A stretch of DNA of 17,892 bases from Lysobacterales bacterium CG_4_10_14_3_um_filter_64_11 (GCA_002782905.1 PFJA01000001.1:1-17892); one strand, 5' to 3'; positions 1-8,115 are shown, numbered from the stretch's first letter. The notes: generated from the letters alone by a model not told the origin. A program made the numbers and translations.

Positions 1-912
1 ATCCATCGACACCCGCCCGATCAGCGGCACCCGCTGGTCATTGACCAGTACCGGCGTGCCCGAGGGCACGTGGCGCGGATAGCCATCGCCATAGCCGATG
101 GCGGCCACGCCCACCAGCATGTCCTCGGGGCAGATAAAACCGGCACCGTAGCCGACCGGTTCACCACGCCGTACCCGGTTCACCGCAATCAAGCGGGTAG
201 CCAAGCGCATCGCCGGGCGCAAGCCAAAATCTGCGCCGGTGCGCCCTTCGACCACGGAAATACCATACAGCGCGCCACCGGGCCGCACCCAGTCCGCATG
301 CGCGCTGGGCCAGCCAAGCACCGCTGCGGAATTGGCCAGTGAACGCGCACCGGAAATACCCTGGCAGGCGGATTCAAAGGCGGCGATCTGCGCCGGTGTG
401 GCTGCCGCGGTAAACTCGTCGGAGCGCGCAAAATGCGTCATCAGCAGCAACTCGGGATCGACCACGGTCAGCGCGCGCAGACGCGCTGCCACCTGTGCAG
501 CGTCCGCCACCGGAATCCCGAGCCGGTGCATGCCGGTATCGAGCTTGAGCCAGCAGCGGATCGGCGTGCCGGCATCAAGGACAGCGAGCATGGCGAGCTG
601 AGCCGGATGGTGAATCACGGTATCGACCGCCAACTGCCGCAGCAACGGCAGATCCGCCGGCTCGTCAAAACCGGAAAGCAATACGATGCGCTGATTCAGG
701 CCCGCCGCACGCAAACGCTGGGCATCGCCCAATGCCGCCACACCAAAGGCGTCGGCGCTGGTCAATGCGCGGGCGACCCGCTCCAGACCGTGGCCGTAGC
801 CATCGGCCTTGATCACGGCCATCACCCGCGAGGCCGGCGCGCGCAGACGGATTGCGGCCAGATTATGGCGCAGGGCATCCAGGTCGATGTGGGAACAAGT
901 GGGGCGGCTCAT
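1..912 (-). CDS. alr: Alanine racemase, partial (C-terminal end lies outside the window)
   Basis: PLP-dependent cytosolic enzyme that interconverts L- and D-alanine, supplying D-Ala for peptidoglycan. The visible 304 codons begin MSRPTCSHIDLDALRHNLA and contain the family PLP-lysine motif AVIKADGYGHG at about residues 34-44. Later come KLDTGMHRLGI, the THFARSDE stretch, NSAAVL and RPGGALYGI. The reading ends at the window edge in GRVSMD, the start of the motif after which the family continues for roughly 50-60 residues, so this is truncation by the window and not a broken gene. The ATG at 912 has no clear Shine-Dalgarno, and no in-frame upstream ATG was seen before the dnaB stop. It lies 85 bp downstream of dnaB on the same strand, an arrangement known in Xanthomonas-type genomes, and may be co-transcribed with it. 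It could be either the housekeeping Alr or a DadX paralogue; the dnaB context favours Alr. Confidence 0.93.
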   Translation of the reverse strand, partial: MSRPTCSHIDLDALRHNLAAIRLRAPASRVMAVIKADGYGHGLERVARALTSADAFGVAALGDAQRLRAAGLNQRIVLLSGFDEPADLPLLRQLAVDTVIHHPAQLAMLAVLDAGTPIRCWLKLDTGMHRLGIPVADAAQVAARLRALTVVDPELLLMTHFARSDEFTAAATPAQIAAFESACQGISGARSLANSAAVLGWPSAHADWVRPGGALYGISVVEGRTGADFGLRPAMRLATRLIAVNRVRRGEPVGYGAGFICPEDMLVGVAAIGYGDGYPRHVPSGTPVLVNDQRVPLIGRVSMD

Positions 913-997
913 GGGCAGATCGGGTTCGAGACAATCGGTTGCAGCATCGCCGTTGAAACGGGCTTGGTGCGGCCAAAACAGGGCAATTTGCGGGCAC

Positions 998-2383
998 CTA
1001 CTCCATCCGGCCAACGCTGTCGTGGGCGAGATTGTCGAAGCGCGTGTATTCGCCGAAGAAGCGCAGCTTGACCGTGCCGGTGGGGCCGTTGCGGTGCTTG
1101 CCGATGATGATCTCGGCCAAGCCCTTGTCCTGCGAATCCTGGTTGTAGTAATCGTCGCGATAAATGAACACGATCAGATCGGCATCCTGCTCGATCGCGC
1201 CCGACTCGCGCAGATCCGCCATCACCGGGCGCTTGTCGGTGCGCGTTTCCAGGCCGCGATTGAGCTGCGAGAGCGCAATCACCGGCACATTGAGTTCCTT
1301 GGCCAGTGCCTTGAGGCTGCGCGAAATCTCTGAAATCTCGGTGGCACGGTTTTCCTTGTTGCCCGGCACCTGCATCAATTGCAGGTAATCGATAACGATC
1401 AGACCCAGGTCATGCTCGCGCTTGAGCCGCCGCGCCTTGGAGCGCAGCACGTCGGGCGACAGCGCCGGGGTGTCGTCGATGAACATCTTGGCTTCCGAGA
1501 GCATCCGGATGGCGTGATTGACGCGGCTCCAATCCTCGTCCTCCAGTTGCCCGGTACGCAGCCGCTGCTGGTTGATCCGGCCGATCGATGAAATCAGGCG
1601 GAACGCCAACTGCGGCGCCGACATTTCCATTGAAAACACGACGCAGGCCTGGCGCGTTTTGAGGGTTGCGTATTCGGCGATATTCAGCGCCAGACTGGTC
1701 TTGCCCATCGCCGGGCGCGCCGCCAGAATCAACAGATCCGAGGGTTGCAAGCCAGCCGTGATCAGGTCGAACTCGGTATAACCGGTCGGCACACCGGTTA
1801 CGTCGGACTGGTTTTCGTAGCGCGCTTGCAACACCGTGAACGCTTCGCGCATGGCATCGCGCAGCGCGACATAATCCTGGCGCCCGCGGCGGCCATGTTC
1901 GGCGATTCGGAACACCGCCTGCTCGGCCTGCGCCAGCACTTCCTGGCTATCACGGCCAGCCGGCTGAAACGCGCTGTCGACGATCTTCGAGCCGGCGTCG
2001 ATGAGTTGCCGCATCACTGCCTTTTCGCGCACGATGGCGGCGTACGCCGCAATATTCGCCGCCGACGGCGTGGTGCTGGCCAGTTCGATCAAATAGGCGG
2101 TGCCGCCGGCCTGCTCGGTCAGTTGGTGCGCTTCCAGCCATTCACCCAGGGTGATGGCGTCGAACGGCATGTTCTTGCCGGCCAACTCGCGCACGGCGCG
2201 GAAAATCGCGCGATGGTCGCGGCGATAAAAATCTTCCTCCACCAGCACGTCAGCAACCCGATCCAGCGACTCCGGCGCCAGCATCAAACCACCGAGCACC
2301 GCCTGCTCCGCCTCCACCGCCTGCGGTGGCAATCGCAGGTCGTCCATGCGCGGTTGGTTACGTGGGTCGGGAAATGCGGACAT
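998..2383 (-). CDS. dnaB: Replicative DNA helicase DnaB
   Basis: Hexameric 5'-3' helicase that unwinds DNA at the replication fork and recruits DnaG primase. The 461 aa length is normal for the family. The N-terminal domain (about residues 18-120, starting LRLPPQAVEAEQAVLGG) is followed by a linker and the RecA-like motor. Visible motor motifs are Walker A ARPAMGKTS (about 222-230), SMEMS with the catalytic Glu (251-255), Walker B LIVIDYLQL (328-336), LSQLNRG (371-377), DLRESGAIEQDAD and the C-terminal KHRNGPTGTV, which carries the arginine-finger region. No intein is present. The ATG at 2383 follows a short run of tandem CGAT units and has only a weak ribosome site. A TATCAT box on the minus strand (2416-2411) could be a -10, but no good -35 is visible. 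Upstream is pip and downstream is alr; the rpsF-rpsR-rplI genes that often precede dnaB are not here. Confidence 0.97.
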   Translation of the reverse strand: MSAFPDPRNQPRMDDLRLPPQAVEAEQAVLGGLMLAPESLDRVADVLVEEDFYRRDHRAIFRAVRELAGKNMPFDAITLGEWLEAHQLTEQAGGTAYLIELASTTPSAANIAAYAAIVREKAVMRQLIDAGSKIVDSAFQPAGRDSQEVLAQAEQAVFRIAEHGRRGRQDYVALRDAMREAFTVLQARYENQSDVTGVPTGYTEFDLITAGLQPSDLLILAARPAMGKTSLALNIAEYATLKTRQACVVFSMEMSAPQLAFRLISSIGRINQQRLRTGQLEDEDWSRVNHAIRMLSEAKMFIDDTPALSPDVLRSKARRLKREHDLGLIVIDYLQLMQVPGNKENRATEISEISRSLKALAKELNVPVIALSQLNRGLETRTDKRPVMADLRESGAIEQDADLIVFIYRDDYYNQDSQDKGLAEIIIGKHRNGPTGTVKLRFFGEYTRFDNLAHDSVGRME

Positions 2384-2434
2384 GGGCTATCGATCGATCG
2401 GCAGACAGTGATGATACAGCCTCACGCACGCCGG

Positions 2435-2455
2435 CCGGCGCATCGCGTGCGCCGG
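2435..2455. other. 8-bp perfect hairpin between pip and dnaB
   Basis: CCGGCGCA (2435-2442), a 5-nt loop, then TGCGCCGG (2448-2455). It sits about 20 nt after the pip stop codon and about 50 nt before dnaB. There is no T-run on the minus strand after it, so it is not a classical intrinsic terminator. It may protect the pip mRNA 3' end or form part of the dnaB leader. Confidence 0.5.
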
Positions 2456-2473
2456 TAGCGTATGCGATCAGCG

Positions 2474-3409
2474 CTAACGAAAACGGTCGGTGGCGCGCAG
2501 CAACGCGCTGGCGATTTCCGGCTCGAACGCCGAGTGCCCGGAATTGCCGCAAATCTCCAGATCGGCTTTCGGCCAGGCTTGATGCAGATCCCAGGCATTA
2601 TTGACCGGGCACACCACGTCGTAGCGGCCATGCACGATCACGCCGGGGATATCGCGCAGGCGATCGGCATCGCGCAGCAACTGGTCATCAACCTCGAAGA
2701 AGCCGCCATTGACGAAGTAATGCGATTCGATGCGGGCAAACGCGAGCGCAAACGCCTCGTCTTCATGCGCGCCGATGAATGCAGCGTCCGGGTGCAACAA
2801 ACTGGTCGATGCTTCCCACACCGACCAGGCGCGCGCCGCGGCGAGCCGGGTATCGGCATCGTCGCTGATCAAGCGGCGATGAAAGGCCGACATCAGGTCA
2901 TGCCGCTCCACCAGCGGGATCGCGCTCAGATACTGTTGCCAGGCTTCCGGAAACACACGCGAAGCGCCGTCCTGATAGAACCACTCCAGTTCCCAGCGGC
3001 GCAACATGAATATGCCGCGCAGCACCAGCTCGCTCACCCGCTGCGGATGGGTTTGCGCATACGCCAGCGCCAGGGTGGAGCCCCAGGAGCCGCCAAACAC
3101 CTGCCAACGCGCGATGCCAAGGTGCATGCGCAGTGCCTCGATATCGGCCACCAGATGCCAGGTCGTGTTGTCGGTCAGGTCCGCGTGCGGCGTAGATCGG
3201 CCGGCACCGCGCTGATCGAACAGGATGATGCGATACGCCTTGGGATCATGAAAGCGACGCATCTTGGCGTTGCAACCGCCACCCGGACCGCCGTGCAGGA
3301 TCACCACCGGCTTGCCGTTGGGGTTGCCACATTGTTCGTAATACAGCGTATGGCGCGCGTCGACCGCAAGCATGCCGCTGTCAAAGGGCTCGATATCGGG
3401 ATACAACAT
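2474..3409 (-). CDS. pip: Proline iminopeptidase (alpha/beta hydrolase, family S33)
   Basis: Cytosolic serine exopeptidase expected to release N-terminal proline from peptides. The 311 aa chain begins MLYPDIEPFDSGMLAV, has the oxyanion-hole motif HGGPGGG (39-45) and FDQRGAGRS (64-72), and carries the nucleophile elbow GGSWGS with Ser108. The acid is Asp264 in HGRYDVVCP and the base is His292 in GNSGHSAFEPEI. Length and triad spacing match the well-known Xanthomonas campestris enzyme as I recall it (about 313 aa, Ser110/Asp266/His294). I chose the ATG at 3409. An in-frame GTG at 3442 would add 11 residues (MRCCSAGGPIL) that do not look like the family N-terminus. Neither start has a strong Shine-Dalgarno. 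It lies between the upstream tRNA-Pro gene and dnaB. Actual substrate specificity within the S33 family is inferred. Confidence 0.93.
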   Translation of the reverse strand: MLYPDIEPFDSGMLAVDARHTLYYEQCGNPNGKPVVILHGGPGGGCNAKMRRFHDPKAYRIILFDQRGAGRSTPHADLTDNTTWHLVADIEALRMHLGIARWQVFGGSWGSTLALAYAQTHPQRVSELVLRGIFMLRRWELEWFYQDGASRVFPEAWQQYLSAIPLVERHDLMSAFHRRLISDDADTRLAAARAWSVWEASTSLLHPDAAFIGAHEDEAFALAFARIESHYFVNGGFFEVDDQLLRDADRLRDIPGVIVHGRYDVVCPVNNAWDLHQAWPKADLEICGNSGHSAFEPEIASALLRATDRFR

Positions 3410-3523
3410 GAGGATGGGTCCACCGGCTGAGCAGCAGCGCACAGTGTATCAAGGCGGCGCCGATCACTTGCGTTGAGCGTGCTGGCGCAAATAGATGGCC
3501 GCGTGGCGCGGTACCGCGGTAAA

Positions 3524-3600
3524 TGGTCGGGGCGGCGGGATTTGAACCCACGACCCTCTGCCCCCCAGGCAGATGCGCTACCAGGCTGCGCTACGCCCCG
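3524..3600 (-). tRNA. tRNA-Pro (anticodon GGG)
   Basis: The minus strand folds into a full cloverleaf of 77 nt. The acceptor is CGGGGCG/CGCCCCG, the D-arm reads GCGCAGCCTGGTAGCGC, and the anticodon stem is TCTGC/GCAGA with loop CTGGGGG, giving anticodon GGG. The T-arm is GTGGG-TTCAAAT-CCCGC. The discriminator is A and the 3' CCA is encoded (3524-3526). It reads CCC/CCU proline codons. It is the last element downstream of the pheST-ihfA-merR run, but it has its own strong promoter. Confidence 0.97.
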
Positions 3601-3641
3601 ACATGTGTTGTGTGTGCGCCGGGCAAGCAGCCCGGTTCGCC

Positions 3642-3669
3642 ATTATACCCGGATTGGTGCGCCTCGAAA
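3642..3669 (-). promoter_or_regulatory. Promoter of tRNA-Pro, with leader hairpin
   Basis: A perfect TATAAT -10 box on the minus strand (3647-3642) lies 41 nt upstream of the tRNA 5' end. A weak -35, TTTCGA (3669-3664), sits at 16-bp spacing. Between promoter and tRNA is a 6-bp hairpin CCGGGC-loop-GCCCGG (3635-3619), which would be in the processed leader. Confidence 0.65.
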
Positions 3670-3694
3670 GCGTGCATGGCGCGAATTGCGAAGC

Positions 3695-4051
3695 TCAGCG
3701 GCGCAACAACAGCAGCACTTCTTCCAGTTCGCGCCGCACCTCACGGATCACCTGCGCGCTCATGCTCGACGCGTTGCGCCCGACCTCGCCTTCCAGCCGC
3801 TGACGGGCGCCACCGATGGTGTACCCCTCTTCGTACAACAAGGCGCGGATCTGCCGAATCATCAGCACGTCGTGGCGCTGGTAATAGCGCCGATTACCGC
3901 GCCGCTTGACCGGATTCAGGTTGCCGAACTCGGTCTCCCAATAGCGCAGCACGTGCGGTTTGACATCGCACAACTCGCTCACTTCACCAATGGTGAAATA
4001 GCGCTTGGCCGGAATCGGCGGCAGCTCGCGATTGCTGCCCGGATCAAGCAC
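3695..4051 (-). CDS. MerR-family transcriptional regulator
   Basis: Small DNA-binding protein, 118 aa. The MerR winged helix-turn-helix occupies about residues 17-85: KRYFTIGEVSELCDVKPHVLRYWE, then the wing region KRRGNRRYY. A short C-terminal helix (about 98-118) is probably the dimerisation coiled coil. There is no effector domain and no metal-binding cysteine pattern, since the only cysteine is in the HTH. This type of short MerR protein is a conserved neighbour of ihfA in many gammaproteobacteria. Its target is not known to me. The start is a GTG at 4051 that overlaps the ihfA stop by 8 nt (GTGCTTGA), which suggests translational coupling to ihfA at the end of the pheST-ihfA operon. Confidence 0.88.
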   Translation of the reverse strand: MLDPGSNRELPPIPAKRYFTIGEVSELCDVKPHVLRYWETEFGNLNPVKRRGNRRYYQRHDVLMIRQIRALLYEEGYTIGGARQRLEGEVGRNASSMSAQVIREVRRELEEVLLLLRR

Positions 4052-4349
4052 GTGGTGTCGTCTCGGAATAGGCTTCCACGCGCTCCTTCAGCTTCTGCCC
4101 GGGGCGAAAGGTGACCACCGTGCGCGCTGAAATAGGAATCTCCTCGCCGGTTTTCGGGTTGCGCCCGGGGCGTTGATTCTTGCTGCGCAGGTCGAAGTTG
4201 CCGAAACCCGACAACTTGATCTGGTTGCCACGCTCCAGCGCGCCGCGCAACGCATCAAAAAATGCGTCCACGAACTCTTTGGCTTCACGCTTGTTCAGGC
4301 CAACCTGCTCAAACAACCGCTCTGCCATCTCTGCTTTGGTCAACGCCAT
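4044..4349 (-). CDS. ihfA: Integration host factor subunit alpha
   Basis: IHF-alpha forms a heterodimer with IHF-beta. It binds the DNA minor groove at specific sites and bends DNA sharply, aiding recombination, replication initiation and transcription. The 101 aa chain starts MALTKAEMAERLFEQVGLNK and carries the HU/IHF signature GFGNFDLRSKNQRPGRNPKTG (about 48-68), with the intercalating proline at about 65 in GRNPKTG. The ATG at 4349 is chosen because it follows an AGGGGG ribosome site and lies 1 nt after the pheT stop (TGACATG). A longer in-frame extension into pheT is possible but does not match the family. The order pheT-ihfA is the classical enterobacterial and Xanthomonas arrangement. 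Confidence 0.97.
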   Translation of the reverse strand: MALTKAEMAERLFEQVGLNKREAKEFVDAFFDALRGALERGNQIKLSGFGNFDLRSKNQRPGRNPKTGEEIPISARTVVTFRPGQKLKERVEAYSETTPRA

Positions 4350-4350
4350 G

Positions 4351-6720
4351 TCACCCCCTGATTCTTGCGCCGCAATCGCGGCCCAGGGCAGCAACCACGT
4401 CGGCCACGGCGCGGTCGGCGTCGTGATCTGTAAGAGTGCGCGATACGTCGTGCAAAATCAAGCCCATAGCGAGGCTCTTGGTGCCCGATTCCAGCCCTGG
4501 CCCCTGGTACTGGTCAAACAGCGACAGCGCGCCAAGCCGCTCGCCCAGGCAGCCCCGCACACTGGCCTGCACCGCCGCCCATGGCGTGGCCTCCGCCACC
4601 ACCACCGCCAGATCACGCCGCACCGAAGGAAAACGCGACAGTGGCCGGGCGCAGGCCAACTCGCGCTGGGCGATCTGATCGAGGTTCATTTCAAACACCC
4701 AGACCTCGGTATCGAGATCCAGCACCCGCAACAACGCCGGGTGCAGGGCGCCAATCCAGCCCAGCACCTGCTCGCCGCGCCAGAGCGTTGCCGAGCGCCC
4801 CGGATGCAGCCACGGCTGATCGACGCCCGCCCAGCGCAGTTGCGCCGGCCCCGCCAACGCCAACAGACTTTCGAGATCGCCCTTGATGTCGTAGAACTCG
4901 AGCGCGCGCGCCGGCACGCACCATTGCTCGGCATGCGCAGAGCCGCAAGCCACCGCTGCGATACGGCGAGTTTCGCCGCTGCCTTCGGCGTGAAAAACGC
5001 GGCCCAGCTCGAACAGGCGAACCCGGCCCTGCTGGCGATCGCGATTGCGTGCCAGCGCCTGTACCAGGCCTGGCAGCAGCGCGGGGCGCATCACCGCCAA
5101 CTCGTCGCTCAACGGGTTGGCCAATGCCACGGCGCCGTGATCGAGCTGCCAATGCGCCAGCGTTTGCGCGTCGAGGAATGAAAAACACACCGCCTCGGCA
5201 TAATCGCGGGCCAGCAACTGGCGCCGCATATCCGCGTCGGCGAGGTGGGTTTCGCTCGGCGCGATCAGCGGAAAACTGCCGCTCGGCAACGTCGTGGGTA
5301 CCGATTCATAACCGTGGATGCGCACGACTTCCTCAATCAGGTCTTCCTCGATGGCGATGTCGAAGCGGCGGCTCGGTGGCAGCACCGACCAGCCATCGGC
5401 AGCGGCATCGACCACCATGCCCAAGGCACGCAGGATGCGCTCGACCTCGGCATCGCTGACACGGATGCCCAGCACCCGCGCCAGACGTGCGCGCCGCAAC
5501 AGCACCGGCCGCGCAACCGGCAACGCCGCGGGCAGGGTCGCTTCGGTCAGCGGGCCGGGCTGACCGCCGGCAACATCCACAATCAGCCGGGTGGCGTAGT
5601 CCAGCGCGGTGCGCGGCAACTCGGGATCAACGCCACGCTCGAAGCGGTGCGAGGCATCAGTATGCAGGCCAATGCGACGCGCGCGACCGATGATCGCATC
5701 CGGTGCAAAATGCGCACTTTCCAGAAACACACTGGTGGTGGCATCGCTGACGCGGGTGTCCCAGCCACCCATCACACCAGCCAGCGCGACCGGGCGATCG
5801 GCATCGGTAATCAGCAAAAACCCGTCATCGAGGGTGACCGTGCGTTCATCGAGCAGCTTCAATGATTCGCCCGACCGTGCCCGGCGCACGCCGATCGGGC
5901 CGTTCAGGCGATCATGATCGAAGGCATGCATCGGCTGGCCCAGTTCCAACATCACGTATTGGCTGACATCGACCAGAAAACTGATCGGGCGCACGCCACT
6001 GCGACGCAGCCGCTCACGCATCCACAGCGGTGTCGATACGCTGGCATCGATGCCCTGGATCACCCGACCGCAATAGCGCGCGCACGCTGCTCCAGCGTCC
6101 AGGTTTACCGTCAGTGCAGCGCTGCTCGTCGCCGGCAGCGGCTCAACCACGAATGGCAGCACCGCGGCATCCGTTGCTGCCGCCACGTCGTAGGCAATCC
6201 CGCGAATGCCGAAACAATCGGCGCGATTCGGCGTCAGCTTGATCTCGTAGCTGGTATCGGGCAGGCCGAGATAATCGAGCAGGGACTGACCGGCAGGGGC
6301 ATCGGCGGGCAGCTCCATCAAGCCTGAAGCATCACTGTCGAGGGCCAACTCGCGCGCCGAGCACAGCATCCCTTGCGACTGAACACCGCGCAGCATGGCG
6401 GCCTTGATCACGATGCCACCGGGCAGGCTCGCGCCAACCACCGCCAACGGCGCCACCAGCCCGGCGCGCGCATTGGGCGCACCGCAAACGATCTGCACCG
6501 GCTCCGAGCCACCGGCATCCACCTCGCAAATCTGCAAGCGATCGGCTTGCGGATGCGGCGTGCAAGCGATGATGCGAGCCACCACCACCCCCTCCAGATC
6601 CTCGCCCAGCCGCTGCATCTGCTCCACCTCCAGACCGATCGCGGTCAGCCGTTCGGCCAGACCCTCGGCAGTGGCGTTGAATGCAACGTGTTGGCGCAGC
6701 CAGCTTGCTGGGAATTTCAT
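4351..6720 (-). CDS. pheT: Phenylalanyl-tRNA synthetase beta subunit
   Basis: Large subunit of the alpha2-beta2 class II enzyme that charges tRNA-Phe and edits mischarged Tyr. The 789 aa length is typical. It starts MKFPASWLRQHVAF. The EMAP-like tRNA-binding OB fold is at about 40-150 (PHPQADRLQICEVDAG, VCGAPNARAG, GVQSQGMLCSARELAL). The B3/B4 editing module follows (LTPNRADCFGIRGIAYDVAAA, MHAFDHDRL). The B5 domain contains EEDLIEEVVRIHGYE, then comes the catalytic-like core, and the C-terminal FDX-ACB anticodon-binding domain (about 690-789) starts ARPLSRFPSVRRDLAVVV. The ATG at 6720 has only a weak GGGTAA-type ribosome site. It is followed 1 nt later by ihfA. Unusually, 268 bp separate it from pheS. 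Confidence 0.97.
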   Translation of the reverse strand: MKFPASWLRQHVAFNATAEGLAERLTAIGLEVEQMQRLGEDLEGVVVARIIACTPHPQADRLQICEVDAGGSEPVQIVCGAPNARAGLVAPLAVVGASLPGGIVIKAAMLRGVQSQGMLCSARELALDSDASGLMELPADAPAGQSLLDYLGLPDTSYEIKLTPNRADCFGIRGIAYDVAAATDAAVLPFVVEPLPATSSAALTVNLDAGAACARYCGRVIQGIDASVSTPLWMRERLRRSGVRPISFLVDVSQYVMLELGQPMHAFDHDRLNGPIGVRRARSGESLKLLDERTVTLDDGFLLITDADRPVALAGVMGGWDTRVSDATTSVFLESAHFAPDAIIGRARRIGLHTDASHRFERGVDPELPRTALDYATRLIVDVAGGQPGPLTEATLPAALPVARPVLLRRARLARVLGIRVSDAEVERILRALGMVVDAAADGWSVLPPSRRFDIAIEEDLIEEVVRIHGYESVPTTLPSGSFPLIAPSETHLADADMRRQLLARDYAEAVCFSFLDAQTLAHWQLDHGAVALANPLSDELAVMRPALLPGLVQALARNRDRQQGRVRLFELGRVFHAEGSGETRRIAAVACGSAHAEQWCVPARALEFYDIKGDLESLLALAGPAQLRWAGVDQPWLHPGRSATLWRGEQVLGWIGALHPALLRVLDLDTEVWVFEMNLDQIAQRELACARPLSRFPSVRRDLAVVVAEATPWAAVQASVRGCLGERLGALSLFDQYQGPGLESGTKSLAMGLILHDVSRTLTDHDADRAVADVVAALGRDCGARIRG

Positions 6721-6769
6721 GTGGTTACCCGTGACTATTCGATCAGGTGAGGTCTATCAAACCGCAGCG

Positions 6770-6948
6770 GTCCGCAAAGAACGCAAAATGCGCGAAGAAC
6801 AACAAGGACACGCAGGAAAAATCATGGCCCTGCTTTGGCTGAGGACTTCGTGATTGATGGGTTTCGCTACGCTCTACCCATCCTACGAACTCGTTTTCCT
6901 AGGCTTTCCTTCGCTTTACCTTTGCATCACTTTGCGTAATTTGCGGAC
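6770..6948. repeat. 179-bp inverted-repeat element inserted between pheS and pheT
   Basis: Two 19-nt arms face each other: GTCCGCAAAGAACGCAAAA on the plus strand (6770-6788) and GTCCGCAAATTACGCAAAG on the minus strand (6948-6930), identical at 16 of 19 positions. Both continue into related GCGAAGGAA-like text. The interior is visibly AT-richer than the genes around it, has no credible ORF, and has a 7-bp palindrome near its centre. The cgcaaa-repeated wording and the central GATGGGT...ACCCATC both resemble non-coding repeats that I recognise from intergenic regions of many proteobacteria. The family name and boundaries are not certain. Confidence 0.6.
6856..6882. repeat. Palindromic GATGGGT...ACCCATC repeat unit
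   Basis: GATGGGT (6856-6862) and ACCCATC (6876-6882) are perfect inverted arms around the 13-nt loop TTCGCTACGCTCT. The wording (TAGGATGGGTAGAGCGTAGCGAAACCC on the other strand, in part) is a familiar dispersed intergenic sequence in gammaproteobacteria. Here it is the core of the larger inverted-repeat element. Confidence 0.6.
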
Positions 6949-6988
6949 TGTTGTTGCTCGTTCGAAGACAGCGTTCACTTGCACACGC

Positions 6989-7984
6989 TCACGCAAACTG
7001 CCGCAGGAAGCGCAGGTCGTTTTCGAAGAACGCGCGCAGGTCGTTGACGCCATATCGCAACATCGCAAAGCGCTCGATGCCGATGCCAAACGCAAAACCG
7101 CTATACCGCTCCGGGTCAATGCCGCAGTTGCGCAATACGTTCGGATGCACCATGCCGCAGCCGAGCACTTCCAGCCAGCGCGCGCTGCCATCGGGCTGCC
7201 GCCAGCGGATATCCACTTCCGCCGATGGCTCGGTGAACGGAAAATAGCTGGGCCGAAAACGCATGCTGAAATCGCGCTCGAAGAAGGTATCGACGAACTG
7301 TTTCAAGGTGCCCTTGAGATCGGCAAAACTGGACGTTTCGTCGATCAACAGGCCTTCCATCTGGTGAAACATCGGCGAATGGGTTTGATCGGAATCGCTG
7401 CGATAGACCTTGCCGATGGCGATCATGCGAAACGGTGGCTTGCGCTCGCGCATGTAACGCACCTGCACCGGCGAGGTATGCGTGCGCAACAGGCGGCCGT
7501 CGGCGAAATAGAAGGTATCGTGCATCGCCCGCGCCGGGTGGTGCGGCGGAAAGTTCAGCGCTTCAAAATTGTGCCAGTCGTCCTCGATCTCCGGGCCATC
7601 GGCCAGCTCGTAGCCCATGCGCGCGAAAATGTCGGCGATGCGTTCGCTGGTGCGGGTGATCGGGTGCAGTGCCGCGCGATGTCCATCGCGCCCCGGCAGC
7701 GTGATGTCCAGTCGCTCGCTGGCCAGACGTGCGGCCAAGGCGGCCTGCTCCAGTTGTTCACGGCGGCTGGCAATACGCGCGCCGATCTCGTCCTTGGCAC
7801 GATTGACCGCCTCGCCAGCCGCCTTGCGCTGATCGGCGGGCAAGGCACCGAGCTGCTTGAGCAGTGCGGTAATCTGGCCCTGTTTGCCCAACAGTTGCAC
7901 CCGCAAGGCTTCCAATGCATCGATGCCGGTAGCAGCGTCGATCTGGCTTGCCGCAGATGCGACAAGAGCGGCAATGTCGCTCAT
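6989..7984 (-). CDS. pheS: Phenylalanyl-tRNA synthetase alpha subunit
   Basis: Catalytic subunit of PheRS, which activates phenylalanine and joins PheT in a heterotetramer. It is 331 aa, close to the 327 aa of E. coli. An N-terminal coiled-coil tRNA-binding region (about 1-90) precedes the class II core. Motif 1 contains GYELADGPEIEDDWHNFEALN, followed by the HPAR (149-152) and HTSPVQVRYM segments. Motif 2 includes FRMIAIGKVYRSDSDQTHSPMFHQMEG, and motif 3 ends GFAFGIGIERFAMLRYG. Ala298 in GFAFG corresponds to the substrate-pocket alanine of E. coli PheS. The ATG at 7984 is preceded by AGAGGT at good spacing. An in-frame extension to 8041 would run through a hairpin leader and lacks family similarity. 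Confidence 0.97.
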   Translation of the reverse strand: MSDIAALVASAASQIDAATGIDALEALRVQLLGKQGQITALLKQLGALPADQRKAAGEAVNRAKDEIGARIASRREQLEQAALAARLASERLDITLPGRDGHRAALHPITRTSERIADIFARMGYELADGPEIEDDWHNFEALNFPPHHPARAMHDTFYFADGRLLRTHTSPVQVRYMRERKPPFRMIAIGKVYRSDSDQTHSPMFHQMEGLLIDETSSFADLKGTLKQFVDTFFERDFSMRFRPSYFPFTEPSAEVDIRWRQPDGSARWLEVLGCGMVHPNVLRNCGIDPERYSGFAFGIGIERFAMLRYGVNDLRAFFENDLRFLRQFA

Positions 7985-8042
7985 GATTGACCTCTGGATG
8001 ATCCGAGCCGAGCACGCCCGTCGGCGGCCCTGAAAACGCAAA

Positions 8043-8068
8043 TGGGGAAGGACTTTCGCCCTTCCCCA
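8043..8068 (-). terminator. GAAA-capped stem-loop in the rplT-pheS spacer (terminator or attenuator candidate)
   Basis: In minus-strand RNA the stem GGGGAAGGGC pairs with GUCCUUCCCC around a GAAA tetraloop. It extends outward by a U-A pair and a possible G-U, giving about 12 bp. The G-U pair and the GNRA loop exist only in the minus-strand RNA, which argues that the transcript of this operon is what is structured. The next bases are AUUUGCGUUUUC, U-rich but interrupted, so full termination is uncertain. Confidence 0.5.
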
Positions 8069-8072
8069 CGCC

Positions 8073-8090
8073 CCGGCGGCATGCCGCCGG
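8073..8090. repeat. 18-nt perfect palindrome in the rplT-pheS spacer
   Basis: CCGGCGGC-AT-GCCGCCGG is an uninterrupted palindrome that would form a very stable hairpin. It lies just 5' (in the transcript) of the GAAA-capped hairpin. It could be an RNA structure or a protein-binding site; nothing in the sequence decides this. Confidence 0.5.
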
Positions 8091-8115
8091 TGAACCTGCG
8101 CATTGTCGCAAGCCG

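Noticed and set aside
3524..3600. tRNA genes as integration sites for mobile elements
   Set aside because: Neither tRNA-Pro nor tRNA-Val has a flanking integrase, a direct repeat of its 3' end, or foreign-looking genes. Both sit in ordinary core context.
6853..7990. A 378-codon plus-strand frame across the pheS-pheT gap and pheS
   Set aside because: Most of it is antisense to PheS, and the first part is the inverted-repeat element. No recognisable domain.
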